Origin: Bacteroidales bacterium
Lineage (GTDB): Bacteria > Bacteroidota > Bacteroidia > Bacteroidales > UBA932
NCBI GenBank assembly: GCA_017534745.1
Contig: JAFXVX010000015.1
Span: 1-64,000, forward strand
Reading direction: 5' to 3'
Length of the DNA stretch: 64,000 nt
In this document: one piece after another, positions 34,901-42,738 of the stretch
How positions within the stretch are numbered: the stretch's first letter is position 1
How the letters are laid out: every line of letters begins with the position of its first letter
Position numbers and translations under genes: made by a program
Notes under the pieces: generated by a model
What the model saw: only the letters and a program-made list of their open reading frames with translations
Database searches by the model: none
Told to the model about the DNA's origin: nothing

Positions 34901-35125
34901 GACGGAAGGTACCTCAGGCTCAAGACCCTGCAGCTTGGATACACCTTCCCGAAGAAGTGGACCCAGAAGATCGGCATCCAGGCCTTCCGTATCTTTGCCG
35001 AGGGACAGAACCTCTTCACGATCGACGGCCTGCCCGAGGGCATCGACCCGGAATCTCCTGGTGTCAACAACGGCTATTACCCGCAGCAGCGTCTGCTGAT
35101 GGGCGGTATCACCTTATCATTCTAG
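31952..35125 (+). CDS. SusC-like TonB-dependent outer membrane transporter
   Basis: A 1057-residue protein with signal peptide (MKGFIRTVTAAIALLVLALP), an N-terminal carboxypeptidase-regulatory-like domain (about 25-100, GKVTDASGAALPGVTVLIKG), the TonB-box region LEDVVVVGYGTAKKE, a plug domain (SQVLAGKLAGISS, LRIRGS, YVVDGFP, ISVLKDGASAAVYG) and a long beta-barrel ending in the aromatic residue Phe (GGITLSF). It imports oligosaccharides across the outer membrane together with its SusD partner, which starts 16 bp downstream. Length is normal for the family. Confidence 0.96.
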   Translation: MKGFIRTVTAAIALLVLALPLFAQGMLQGKVTDASGAALPGVTVLIKGTTHGTMSGADGTYSMSASRGDVIEFSCLGLGTQEFTFDGSTPINVQMAEDALYLEDVVVVGYGTAKKETLTAAVSAIKGDELLKAPATNVSQVLAGKLAGISSVQESGEPGLDQASLRIRGSVYNVAYVVDGFPVSNINDIDPADIESISVLKDGASAAVYGLQAAGGVIIVTTRKGDKGRVSVTYNGSVGASMNANFPKFMNGPQFAYYYNVAQMMDQLANGEIERSSDYVPYFTQKNIQAMREGRDGWDNVDYVKKVFGTGLTQKHNVTIQGGMDKARFFTSVGIMDQKGNIDKFNYRRYNVRVNVEGDLSKYFSYKVGVSGVLGVRSTPAFLSGGSDSGATEVGWFSIARQVVQMHPYLPEKYNGFYTGAVQDNQSFLVSPLAAIYESGYKNTKSVQADVNASLEFRIPHVDGLSLKASGSYSFAESFNKNLSTPYTMMQRVRTDDGWIWQQRTDNPHISNNVNNLGEGVTFSYQIVGQGSINYANSFGKNNIDLLALAEFRQYKGNGLAAYAQALPFTSLAELSNGVASNSPVSGWSGASRSLGFVFRARYDYDEKYLAEFTGRCDGSYKFAGMAKTRWGFFPSASIGWRISKEGFMKDVSWIDDLKVRASVGLLGNDSVSEYAFLSTYAKGGNIALGQYGGATQVTSTYYTDGIANTDLTWEKTRSWNVGVDFSFWKGLLGMEIDGFYNYTYDILTYQSTGFPSSMGGYYPTWVNGNSIDAKGIDILVRHRNHVELAGDPFYYEITGTLTYSKTRWLKYNDDPNIVDYRKVSGTTYGSIMCWKADGLFRSEEEIDEASWYGTRPNLGDIRYVDLNGDGKIDEDDKGYFGRSNRPELTFGLNINIGWKGIDLNAQFTGGALFDVSLTGTYYNDNDDNTIWTQTFKEGGNSPLFLVQNAYSEYNPNGTFPRLTLAKTNHGGDNGLSSTFWIRDGRYLRLKTLQLGYTFPKKWTQKIGIQAFRIFAEGQNLFTIDGLPEGIDPESPGVNNGYYPQQRLLMGGITLSF

Positions 35126-35141
35126 CATGGGAGGAAGAAAT

Positions 35142-36782
35142 ATGAAAAAGATAATTGCAGTACTTTCAGCAACCCTTCTTCTTGTCGCTTGCAAAGGCGT
35201 CCTCGACCTGACGCCGACCAGCAGCGTGTCTTCCCGCACCATGTGGGAGAGTACCGCCAACGCCGAGTATTCCGTGAACTATCTGTTCACCTTCTTCTGG
35301 AACTACAACGCCTATCCGACCCAGCTGGGCCTCACCGAAGCCCTCACCGACGAGCTGAAATACACCTCGTATAATTTCAACGCCATGGCCTACGTCCCTT
35401 CGTACATATCCTACGGAGGCACGACAGTCACGGCCCAGACCTACGACGTCTATCTCGGCAAATGGGGTTCCTTATACACTAATATCCGTGAATCCAACGA
35501 AGCCCTCAGCTATCTGTACACCTACGGCCAGATGTCGGAAGACGACAAGACCCGCCTTGCGGCGGAAATCCGCCTTGTGCGCGGCTTCCTCTATTTTGAG
35601 CTTGTCAAGCGCTACAAGGATGTGATCATCTACGACGAACACCTGGAGAAAATTTCCAAGGACATGGCCCTGAGCACAGAGGAGGCCGCCTGGGACTTCG
35701 TCCAGGCCGACCTCGACTTCGCCGCGGCGAACCTTCCTGCGAGGTCTGCCGCCCACGGCAGGATGGACAAGGGCATGGCCTACGGCCTTCTCACCCGCGC
35801 AATGCTCTATGCAAAGCGCTACGACGCGGTCAAGGCCGCGGCAGACAAGGTGACGGAGCTTGGCTACGGTCTTGAGACTTCTTACGCCGACGCGATCGCC
35901 AAATCCCTCGCCGCCGGCAACAACGAGGCGATCCTCCAGTACACCTTCGACTATTCCAACGGCATCACCCACAGCTTCGATGCGACCTACACTCCCGGCG
36001 GCGACTTCGCCGTCAACGACATGAAGGGCGGTGCCTATGCCGTTCCTACCCAGGAAATGGTCGAGAGCTACGAGCTTGCGACAGGTGGATTCCCGGACTG
36101 GAGCAGGTGGCATGGCAGTTCGACCGACACTCCGCCGTATGCCCTCCTGGAGCCCCGTTTCCAGGCATCCATCCTCTACAACGGATGCTCCTGGAAAGAC
36201 CGTACGCTGGAGCCCTTCGTGGGCGGGACGGACGGCTGGGCGACCTGGAAGACCGACAAGGAGCCCAAGGGCAGGACCGTCACCGGCTATTACCTTCGCA
36301 AGAACGTGGATGAGAACTTCGACGTCACATCCTCCGGTAGCGGCCATCCCTTCACTTTCCTCCGCTACGCCGAAGTCCTTCTGAACAGGGCCGAAGCCTG
36401 CTACAACACTGATGACCCCGCCGGCGCAAACGCCGCCGTGAGGGCTGTCCGCGCCCGTGTGGGCCTGCCTTACACGGACAAGAGCGGAGACGCCCTTTGG
36501 AGGGCCATAGTCCAGGAGAGAAAGGTGGAGCTTGCCTTCGAGGGTCAGCGCTATTGGGATCTCCGCCGCTGGGAAGTGGCCGACAAGGCCTACCCGGAAG
36601 GCCTGTCCGCCTACCAGCAGCACGGCCTGAAGATAGAGAAGGAAGGAGAGAACTTCCGCTACTCCTATGTCTCAGTGGACGATCAGGACCGCAGTTTCAC
36701 TCCAAGGCTGTACCGCTTCCCCATTCCGGAAAGCGAGCTCAGCTCAAACGCCAAAGTAGAACAATTTGATGAGTGGAAGTAG
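35142..36782 (+). CDS. SusD/RagB-like surface glycan-binding lipoprotein
   Basis: The ATG at 35142 follows GGAGGAAG and gives a typical lipoprotein signal (SATLLLVACKGV, Cys17); the frame is also open from 35127. The 546-residue protein has the SusD hallmarks: DLTPTSS near the N-terminus, ESNEALSYL, TPR-like helices (RLVRGFLYFELVKRY), and the C-terminal LRYAEVLLNRAEACY, VQERKVELAFEGQRYWDLRRW and FPIPESEL. It forms the lid over SusC and captures the glycan at the surface. Confidence 0.95.
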   Translation: MKKIIAVLSATLLLVACKGVLDLTPTSSVSSRTMWESTANAEYSVNYLFTFFWNYNAYPTQLGLTEALTDELKYTSYNFNAMAYVPSYISYGGTTVTAQTYDVYLGKWGSLYTNIRESNEALSYLYTYGQMSEDDKTRLAAEIRLVRGFLYFELVKRYKDVIIYDEHLEKISKDMALSTEEAAWDFVQADLDFAAANLPARSAAHGRMDKGMAYGLLTRAMLYAKRYDAVKAAADKVTELGYGLETSYADAIAKSLAAGNNEAILQYTFDYSNGITHSFDATYTPGGDFAVNDMKGGAYAVPTQEMVESYELATGGFPDWSRWHGSSTDTPPYALLEPRFQASILYNGCSWKDRTLEPFVGGTDGWATWKTDKEPKGRTVTGYYLRKNVDENFDVTSSGSGHPFTFLRYAEVLLNRAEACYNTDDPAGANAAVRAVRARVGLPYTDKSGDALWRAIVQERKVELAFEGQRYWDLRRWEVADKAYPEGLSAYQQHGLKIEKEGENFRYSYVSVDDQDRSFTPRLYRFPIPESELSSNAKVEQFDEWK

Positions 36783-36783
36783 T

Positions 36784-38559
36784 ATGAAAAAGTACATTTT
36801 CTGGATAATAGTGCCGCTTCTTCTGGCGGCCTGCCACAAGCCTGAATATGTGGCCCCCACGGCTTCCAGGCAGGGGCTGACCAGCCTGTCTGCCATCATC
36901 ACCGAGGGTCAGTACGCCGAGCAGGAGCTCGGTCGCCTCACGGTGACGGATCCCGATGCCGAAAGGTACGAGATCCCCATCCCGTACTACTACCCCGAAG
37001 CAACCAACGATGAGACCCTCATCTACATGATGAGGCTCCGCGTTCAGGCGGAACTCCAGCCCAACTGGAAGATATCTCCCAAGCTCGGAATTCTGGACCT
37101 TATGGAGGACAATGAGTTCACCCTCACTGATCCCCAGGGCAACAGCCGCAAGTTCATCATAACCGGCAAGCGGGTCAAGTCCTCCAACTGCAAGCTTCTC
37201 TCCCTTATGGTGGATGAGGTTAAGACATCCTGCGTGATCTACGAGAACACCGGCAAGATCCTCATCCCCTATCTCGAAGACATCTCATCCGTCCACATTA
37301 TCGGACAAGTCGCCCCTCACGCCAAGATCACTAAAGTCAACGGCAGGACCTACTCCGAGGGAAATAAGTATAACATGAACACCGGAGCCACCGTCACGGT
37401 TACAGCCCACGACGGTGAGACCTCCAGGACCTACGATGTCGAGCAGGGCATCCCGACCCTTATGGGACAGGGACTCCGCACCGAATCCGTCGCACTCCTG
37501 TGCAACGTGGATCCCGTGACCATGGTAGGCCTTCCGGACTACAACAACAAGTGCTATGTCTCCCTCGCCGGCATCGACAGCCAGATCCTCGTGGGTCTCG
37601 GCGAAGGCCGCGCCCCGTTCATCGTTGATGCCTTCACCGGCAGCAAGAAGGGAGAAATGGTCCTCGGTTCGGCGAGCGCCGACTGCATCACTAACGATGA
37701 TGCCGGCCACATCCTCCTCTGCGACTATGCGCCCGTCATGATGGACTTTGAGAAGGAAGACGGCACGACCGTCCCCATCCTTCAGTCCCAGACCGTGAAC
37801 GTCTGGACGACGGACTCGCCCGAGACCGCGCCGACCCTTCTCCACACCTTCACGAACCCTCTCGGTTTCCCCATAGGCCATAGGATGAAGGTGCTCGGAG
37901 ACATCACCTCCGACGCCGTGATCGTGTTCACAGCCGAGGGCATTACAGGCTATTCCACTACTGCCGCATCGTGCTACCTGACGGTCAGCGGCGGCGTAGT
38001 TTCCGACGAGGTCCACACAAAGGATTTCGCCGGCTTCGGCCTCGGCTGGGGTGCGGCGCCTGTCAACTTCGCGACAGTCGTTCCGGCTTCCGTCACTCCT
38101 GACAGGGACGGCTGGTTCCTCGATTACTATGAAGGCAACTCCGATCCTTCCGTCGCCCACGGCGGCCAGGATTGCTACATCCTTCACTACATTGACGGCA
38201 GGGACCGCGACAACTGGGTTGAACTGATGGGCAACTGGTCCATCAATCCCAACTGCCTGGATCTCAAGACCTTCAACGGCGGCCGCTTCCTGGCCCTGTT
38301 CGGAGTGAGCCACTTCCCAGAGTGGTCCATCCAGCCTCGTCTCCACTTCTTCGAGGTGACCGAGCCCAGCTCGGCAACGGCCATCCTTAAGAACGATGCC
38401 ATCTCGATCTACCAGAAGGGTGCGACGAACTCCGATTTCGGCGCTGCCGGAGATGTGGCCCTGGTTCCTTCCAAGGATGGGTACCGCCTGTATCTTTATT
38501 ATTACGACCACCACGCCCAGGCCATCGGCGCCTACGTGGCAGACTGCTTTGAGATATGA
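36784..38559 (+). CDS. DUF5018-type surface lipoprotein with beta-propeller-like C-terminus
   Basis: The start at 36784 is 1 nt after the SusD stop and gives a lipoprotein signal (IIVPLLLAACHKP, Cys17); the product has 591 residues. Residues about 25-215 have repeated Ig-like strands (GLTSLSAIITEG, SPKLGILDLM, FIITGKRVKSSNCKL), consistent with DUF5018. Residues about 220-590 look like a beta-propeller and include SADCITNDDAGHILLCDYA, which resembles a segment of the BACON lipoprotein four genes downstream. Its position after SusCD suggests a surface glycan-binding protein. Ligand unknown. Confidence 0.75.
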   Translation: MKKYIFWIIVPLLLAACHKPEYVAPTASRQGLTSLSAIITEGQYAEQELGRLTVTDPDAERYEIPIPYYYPEATNDETLIYMMRLRVQAELQPNWKISPKLGILDLMEDNEFTLTDPQGNSRKFIITGKRVKSSNCKLLSLMVDEVKTSCVIYENTGKILIPYLEDISSVHIIGQVAPHAKITKVNGRTYSEGNKYNMNTGATVTVTAHDGETSRTYDVEQGIPTLMGQGLRTESVALLCNVDPVTMVGLPDYNNKCYVSLAGIDSQILVGLGEGRAPFIVDAFTGSKKGEMVLGSASADCITNDDAGHILLCDYAPVMMDFEKEDGTTVPILQSQTVNVWTTDSPETAPTLLHTFTNPLGFPIGHRMKVLGDITSDAVIVFTAEGITGYSTTAASCYLTVSGGVVSDEVHTKDFAGFGLGWGAAPVNFATVVPASVTPDRDGWFLDYYEGNSDPSVAHGGQDCYILHYIDGRDRDNWVELMGNWSINPNCLDLKTFNGGRFLALFGVSHFPEWSIQPRLHFFEVTEPSSATAILKNDAISIYQKGATNSDFGAAGDVALVPSKDGYRLYLYYYDHHAQAIGAYVADCFEI

Positions 38560-39572
38560 GAAAGGTTATATATATGATCGCTCTGGCGCTGGCAGCGGCC
38601 TGCGCCTGTTCGCAGAAGGATGACGGCCTCCCCAAGGAGTGGCCGTGGAATGACCCCGATGCCGATGACAAGCCCTTCGTGGAAGTGACCGACGGTTCGT
38701 TCGGCCAGCTTCCCGACGGTGTCCGCCTTTACAAATCCCCGGAGGTCCTCCAGGGCAAACCGGCAATCGCCTACATCGCCACCGTGGACCTGTCAAAGCG
38801 CAGTTTCCACGTGTGGGGCATTTCCGATCCGGCACTTTCCGGCTCGACCGACCCCTTCCAGACACCTACTCAGGTTTATAACACGAAGGACAGCCCCGTC
38901 CTTGTGATGAACGGCGGCTACTTCTACACTGACAGCGGCACCAACTACTCCGCCAGCCTCGCCGTCGAGGAAGGGGAGTTGCTTTCGCCCAACATCAATT
39001 ATGCGTCAGAGGACTGGATAACAATCTATTATCCGACCAAGGGCGCCTTCATCCGTCACGCCGACGGCACGATGGAGGCCGCCTGGACCTACTGGGCGGA
39101 TGCTTCGAACCACTGGATCTACGACGCCCCGGCACAGAACGGCTACGGCAGCACGCCTCTTGACCAGCCCTCCGCCACCTTCCCCAGTGCAGGACGCGAC
39201 TTCGAGGCGAAGACGGCGATCGGTGCCGGCCCCGTGCTGGTCAAAAACGGACAGTTCCAGAACACCTGGCGCTACGAGTGCCTCCCCGGAGACCACGATG
39301 TTAACTGCCAGGGCCGTGCTCCTAGGACTGCCATTGGTTGCACGTCCGAAGGCCTGCTCGTCCTCTTCGTGTGCGAAGGCCGTGACATAACAGAAGGAGT
39401 CCCCGGCTACTCCACTGAAGATGTGGCCAATATCCTTCTCGCCTTCGGGTGCAAGGAGGCCTTGAACCTGGACGGCGGCGGCTCGACATGCCTCCTCGTC
39501 AACGGTCTTGAGACTATCAAACCTTCCGACGGGTCGCAACGTTCCGTGGGTAATTGCATCTATATAAAATAG
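38556..39572 (+). CDS. NAGPA-like phosphodiester glycosidase (DUF2233), lipoprotein
   Basis: A 338-residue lipoprotein (LALAAACACSQ, lipidation at Cys16 or Cys18) whose start overlaps the previous stop by 4 bp. The domain spans about residues 45-335 and contains the family motifs VMNGGYFY, GAGPVLVKNGQ, APRTAIGCTSEGLLVLFVCEGR and NLDGGGSTCLLVNG. The human relative removes GlcNAc from GlcNAc-1-phosphate diesters on mannose-6-phosphate glycans. Bacterial members are thought to cleave sugar-phosphodiester bonds. In this locus it could act on phosphate-bridged polymers such as wall teichoic acid or phosphorylated N-glycans (inference). Confidence 0.85.
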   Translation: MRKVIYMIALALAAACACSQKDDGLPKEWPWNDPDADDKPFVEVTDGSFGQLPDGVRLYKSPEVLQGKPAIAYIATVDLSKRSFHVWGISDPALSGSTDPFQTPTQVYNTKDSPVLVMNGGYFYTDSGTNYSASLAVEEGELLSPNINYASEDWITIYYPTKGAFIRHADGTMEAAWTYWADASNHWIYDAPAQNGYGSTPLDQPSATFPSAGRDFEAKTAIGAGPVLVKNGQFQNTWRYECLPGDHDVNCQGRAPRTAIGCTSEGLLVLFVCEGRDITEGVPGYSTEDVANILLAFGCKEALNLDGGGSTCLLVNGLETIKPSDGSQRSVGNCIYIK

Positions 39573-39575
39573 GAC

Positions 39576-40964
39576 GTGAGACGTTTTTCAGCATATCTAT
39601 TCCTTGCACTGGCACTGGCCGCCTGTACTCCGGAGGCCAAGCCGAGCGGTAGCACATCACCGGACACCCCGGTCGTTCCGCCGGATAATCCCCCTGCCGG
39701 GAAGCCGCGCTACGTGTGGATCGATGCTGCGGCCAATTTCCCCTATTTCGCCAACGACAAGGCCTACATCGGCAAGGAAATCAAGGAAATAGCCGACTGT
39801 GGCTTCACCGACATCGTCGTTGACGTGCGCCCCACCGAGGGGACGGTCCTCTGGAAATCGACCGTCGCCCCTGAGGCGAGGCGCCTAGCCGCCTGGATAA
39901 CATCCACAAGCGGGAGCACTTCCTACCGCTTTGTGGAAAGGACCGCGACCTGGGATTACCTCCAGGCCTTCATCGACACTGGCCACGCCGCCGGTCTCCG
40001 CGTCCACGCATCCATAAACACCTTCGTCTGCGGCTATGGCGGCTACTACGGCCTTGAAAGCGAAGGCCCCGTGTTCACCGGCGACATTCCGGAGGACTGG
40101 ACTGCGCTGGACAACACGTCCGAAGGCCTGCGTCACAGCTACTATCCCGGCGTCCAGGGGACTGTGTTCCTGAACCCTGCCAATGATGACGTCCAGAATT
40201 ATGTCCTGTCGCTCCTCGGGGAGCTTGCCGCCTATGACCTTGACGGCATCATCCTCGACCGCTGCCGTTACGACGATACCGGCCTCCAGAGTGAATTTTC
40301 TGATGTCTCAAAGCAGAAATTTGCCACTTATCTCGGCCATCAGCCAGCAAAGTGGCCCGTCTTCAATGCCGGCATAGGAAGCCTTCCGTCCTCCGTTACC
40401 TCGGAGCAGAAGAGCTGGCTGGCCTTCCGCTGCAAGATAATCCACGACTTTGTGGAGAGGGCGGCCGGTGCGGTCCACGCCGTCAACCCGGAGATGAAGT
40501 TCGGCGTTTACGTCGGCGCCTGGTATTCGGACTATTATCCTTCCGGAGTCAACTGGGCGAGCCCCCGCTATATGACCCATCAGATTTACCCCAAGTGGGC
40601 GGATTCGGATTACCACAACTACGGTTATGCCGACCACTGCGACTATATGTTCCTTGGCTGCTATGCCACGACTTCAAGCATTTACGGCAGCACTGAATGG
40701 ACGATGGAGGGATTCGCAAAGCGCGGAAAGAGCCTCCTGATGAACGACACCGTCTTTGCAGGAGGTCCGGACATCGGCAATCCGAAAGGATGGCAGAACG
40801 GCGGCAAGCGCACCTATATCCCTCAGACTCTGGACGCGATAGTAACAAAAGGCGGAGCCGACGGCTACTTCGTCTTCGACCTCTGCCACATCAGGCAGTT
40901 CGAGTACTGGGAGACCTTTAAGAAGACCTTTACAGACTACATTAACTCATTAACCAATAATTAA
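39576..40964 (+). CDS. GHL10-family (DUF187-like) putative glycoside hydrolase lipoprotein, copy 1
   Basis: A 462-residue lipoprotein with a GTG start at 39576 (lipobox LALALAACTPE, Cys17) and a Pro/Ser-rich linker. From about residue 45 comes a TIM barrel: RYVWIDAAANF, GFTDIVVDVRPTEG, HAAGLRVHASIN, LDGIILDRCRYDD, FGVYVGAWYSDYYPSGVNWASP, YMFLGCYATT and GYFVFDLCHIR. This fits the GHL10 family, which includes B. subtilis YngK and E. coli DigH, the latter cleaving denuded peptidoglycan strands. The Asp residues of DRCRYDD are likely active-site candidates. A paralogue lies at 45289-46557. Confidence 0.82.
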   Translation: MRRFSAYLFLALALAACTPEAKPSGSTSPDTPVVPPDNPPAGKPRYVWIDAAANFPYFANDKAYIGKEIKEIADCGFTDIVVDVRPTEGTVLWKSTVAPEARRLAAWITSTSGSTSYRFVERTATWDYLQAFIDTGHAAGLRVHASINTFVCGYGGYYGLESEGPVFTGDIPEDWTALDNTSEGLRHSYYPGVQGTVFLNPANDDVQNYVLSLLGELAAYDLDGIILDRCRYDDTGLQSEFSDVSKQKFATYLGHQPAKWPVFNAGIGSLPSSVTSEQKSWLAFRCKIIHDFVERAAGAVHAVNPEMKFGVYVGAWYSDYYPSGVNWASPRYMTHQIYPKWADSDYHNYGYADHCDYMFLGCYATTSSIYGSTEWTMEGFAKRGKSLLMNDTVFAGGPDIGNPKGWQNGGKRTYIPQTLDAIVTKGGADGYFVFDLCHIRQFEYWETFKKTFTDYINSLTNN

Positions 40965-40972
40965 TTATGTTT

Positions 40973-42673
40973 ATGAAAAAAATCTTTTGTGTTTTGATGA
41001 TTGCGGCAGTCGCACTGGTTGCCTGCAAGAAGGACGGTAATAAACAGGGAGAAGCCCCTGGTCCGGACAAAATCACGCTGCTTTCCGACGCGCTCGTCAA
41101 TGTCGGCGAGGAGTCCGAGATTATTACCATCAAGTTTACCTCCAACGTGGATTGGACTGCTGAGGTCGAAGGCGGTGACTTCATCGTCCTCAGGGACGAA
41201 TCCGGTAAGGCCGGTGAGAACATCGAGCTCAAGGCCACCATCCAGTCACTTCCAGAGGAAAAACTCGGTCGTGTTGGCGGCGTTTACATCGGTGGTGGAG
41301 ATGCCGAACGTATCGCGGTCGTAATTATGCAGGGCAAGGTGTTCTTCTTCATTCCCGAAGCTCTTGAAGTCGGTGTTGAGGGTGGCACGGTTGATTTCCA
41401 GGTCGTCACCAACCTCGAGTATGAGGTGAAGATCTACGACACCTTCGACTGGGCTCCCGCAACCTACGACAAGGAGACCGGCAAGGGCTCCTTCGCCGTC
41501 GCGGCCAACAATGGCTACGATGCCCGTTCCGCCTACGTCAAGTTCACTATCCCCGCCATCCAGGATCCGGTCCTCGATCCTGAGTCCGGCGATCCCACCG
41601 GTGAGACAACCGATCACGTGGAGCGCATCTATGTCTCCCAGCCCGGCAAGGCCCAGGTCGACTGGCAGGTCCTTCTTTCTGATACCTTCAACGTTGAAGG
41701 CGATGCAAATGCCAGTGTAGCAATGTTTGGAGATCAGCTTCTTGTCTGCGACGGCAAGACTGTCCACACTGTAAATCCCGCAAACGGTTCATTCACAGGA
41801 ACCCTTGAGACAGGAGAACTCCCCGTCCAGTGCATTGCCAATGACGATGCCGGCAACGTTCTGTTTGCAAATCTTGGCTCCCAGGACGCAGTTTTCTTCA
41901 ATGTCTATGCTGTGAAGGCCGGCTCTTCATTCGATGCTGCCAATGCTGTCCACCTTATTAAATTTGTCAATGACGCCTGGAGCGGTTCCACCGGAATCGA
42001 TAAGGTCGCTGCCAGGGGCGATGTATTCGGGAACGGCATCGTGACCGCAATGTATGGCGGAGTGGTTTCCAATGGTGGCCTGTCATATTGCCTGTATTGG
42101 ACTATCACTGACGGTAAGGCGGCGGAGTCCTATTACAATGAGTGGAATCCTGTCGTCAACAATCCTGACAAGGGCTGGGAGTTCACAACTCCGGAGCTCG
42201 TAGATGACCTCTGGTGCTCCAACCGTGCCGCATTCGTCGCTGCCGGACCAAGCGCATCCGACGGTTTCTTCTACGGCGGTTATGACGGACTCTACAATGT
42301 AAACTATTACAACGGTTCAGAGTGGAGCATCGCCATTGAAGCGGCAGGTGACTGGGGCGGCGGTCCTCAGGGCATGCACGCCACTGTCTGGGACGGCAAA
42401 AAAATCCTTGTTGTCGCCCAGATGGGTTATGTCTGGTGGAGTGAAGGCTGGGGCATGCCAGGATATCTCTGGGTAACTGATGTGACGGATCCCTCCAATG
42501 TCAATGTGCTCAGCAAAGCTGAATTCAGTTCCCCCGAAGACCAGATTATTTCGGGCGACACTGAGAACAGTACTGTTGATGTGCTTCCTGTAGTGGATGG
42601 GACCGACCTTGTTGTTTACTTCGTGGATACTTCACACGGTTTCCTTGCCAAGATTCGCTATCCCAAGCTTTAA
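40973..42673 (+). CDS. BACON-domain surface lipoprotein with beta-propeller-like C-terminus
   Basis: The start at 40973 (MKKIFCVLMIAAVALVACKK, Cys18) is preferred to an ATG two codons earlier; the product has 566 residues. Two BACON-type Ig-like domains occupy about 30-115 (FTSNVDWTAEVEGGDFI) and 120-215 (VVTNLEYEVKIYDTFDWAP). The remainder resembles a beta-propeller and contains VQCIANDDAGNVLFANLG, similar to the DUF5018 protein of the same operon. BACON proteins in such loci are usually surface glycan-binding proteins or spacers. It closes the operon before a strong terminator. Confidence 0.8.
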   Translation: MKKIFCVLMIAAVALVACKKDGNKQGEAPGPDKITLLSDALVNVGEESEIITIKFTSNVDWTAEVEGGDFIVLRDESGKAGENIELKATIQSLPEEKLGRVGGVYIGGGDAERIAVVIMQGKVFFFIPEALEVGVEGGTVDFQVVTNLEYEVKIYDTFDWAPATYDKETGKGSFAVAANNGYDARSAYVKFTIPAIQDPVLDPESGDPTGETTDHVERIYVSQPGKAQVDWQVLLSDTFNVEGDANASVAMFGDQLLVCDGKTVHTVNPANGSFTGTLETGELPVQCIANDDAGNVLFANLGSQDAVFFNVYAVKAGSSFDAANAVHLIKFVNDAWSGSTGIDKVAARGDVFGNGIVTAMYGGVVSNGGLSYCLYWTITDGKAAESYYNEWNPVVNNPDKGWEFTTPELVDDLWCSNRAAFVAAGPSASDGFFYGGYDGLYNVNYYNGSEWSIAIEAAGDWGGGPQGMHATVWDGKKILVVAQMGYVWWSEGWGMPGYLWVTDVTDPSNVNVLSKAEFSSPEDQIISGDTENSTVDVLPVVDGTDLVVYFVDTSHGFLAKIRYPKL

Positions 42674-42686
42674 TCTGTGATTCTTT

Positions 42687-42724
42687 AAGCGCCGGCCCCC
42701 GGTGAGAGGGCCGGCGCTTTTTTT
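42687..42724 (+). terminator. Strong intrinsic terminator after the BACON gene
   Basis: Twelve-bp arms at 42687-42698 and 42708-42719 (core GCGCCGGCCC / GGGCCGGCGC) with a 9-nt loop are followed by a run of T to 42724. The next gene begins only 15 bp later with no obvious promoter, so it may depend on partial readthrough. Confidence 0.88.
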
Positions 42725-42738
42725 AAATGAACTGACCG

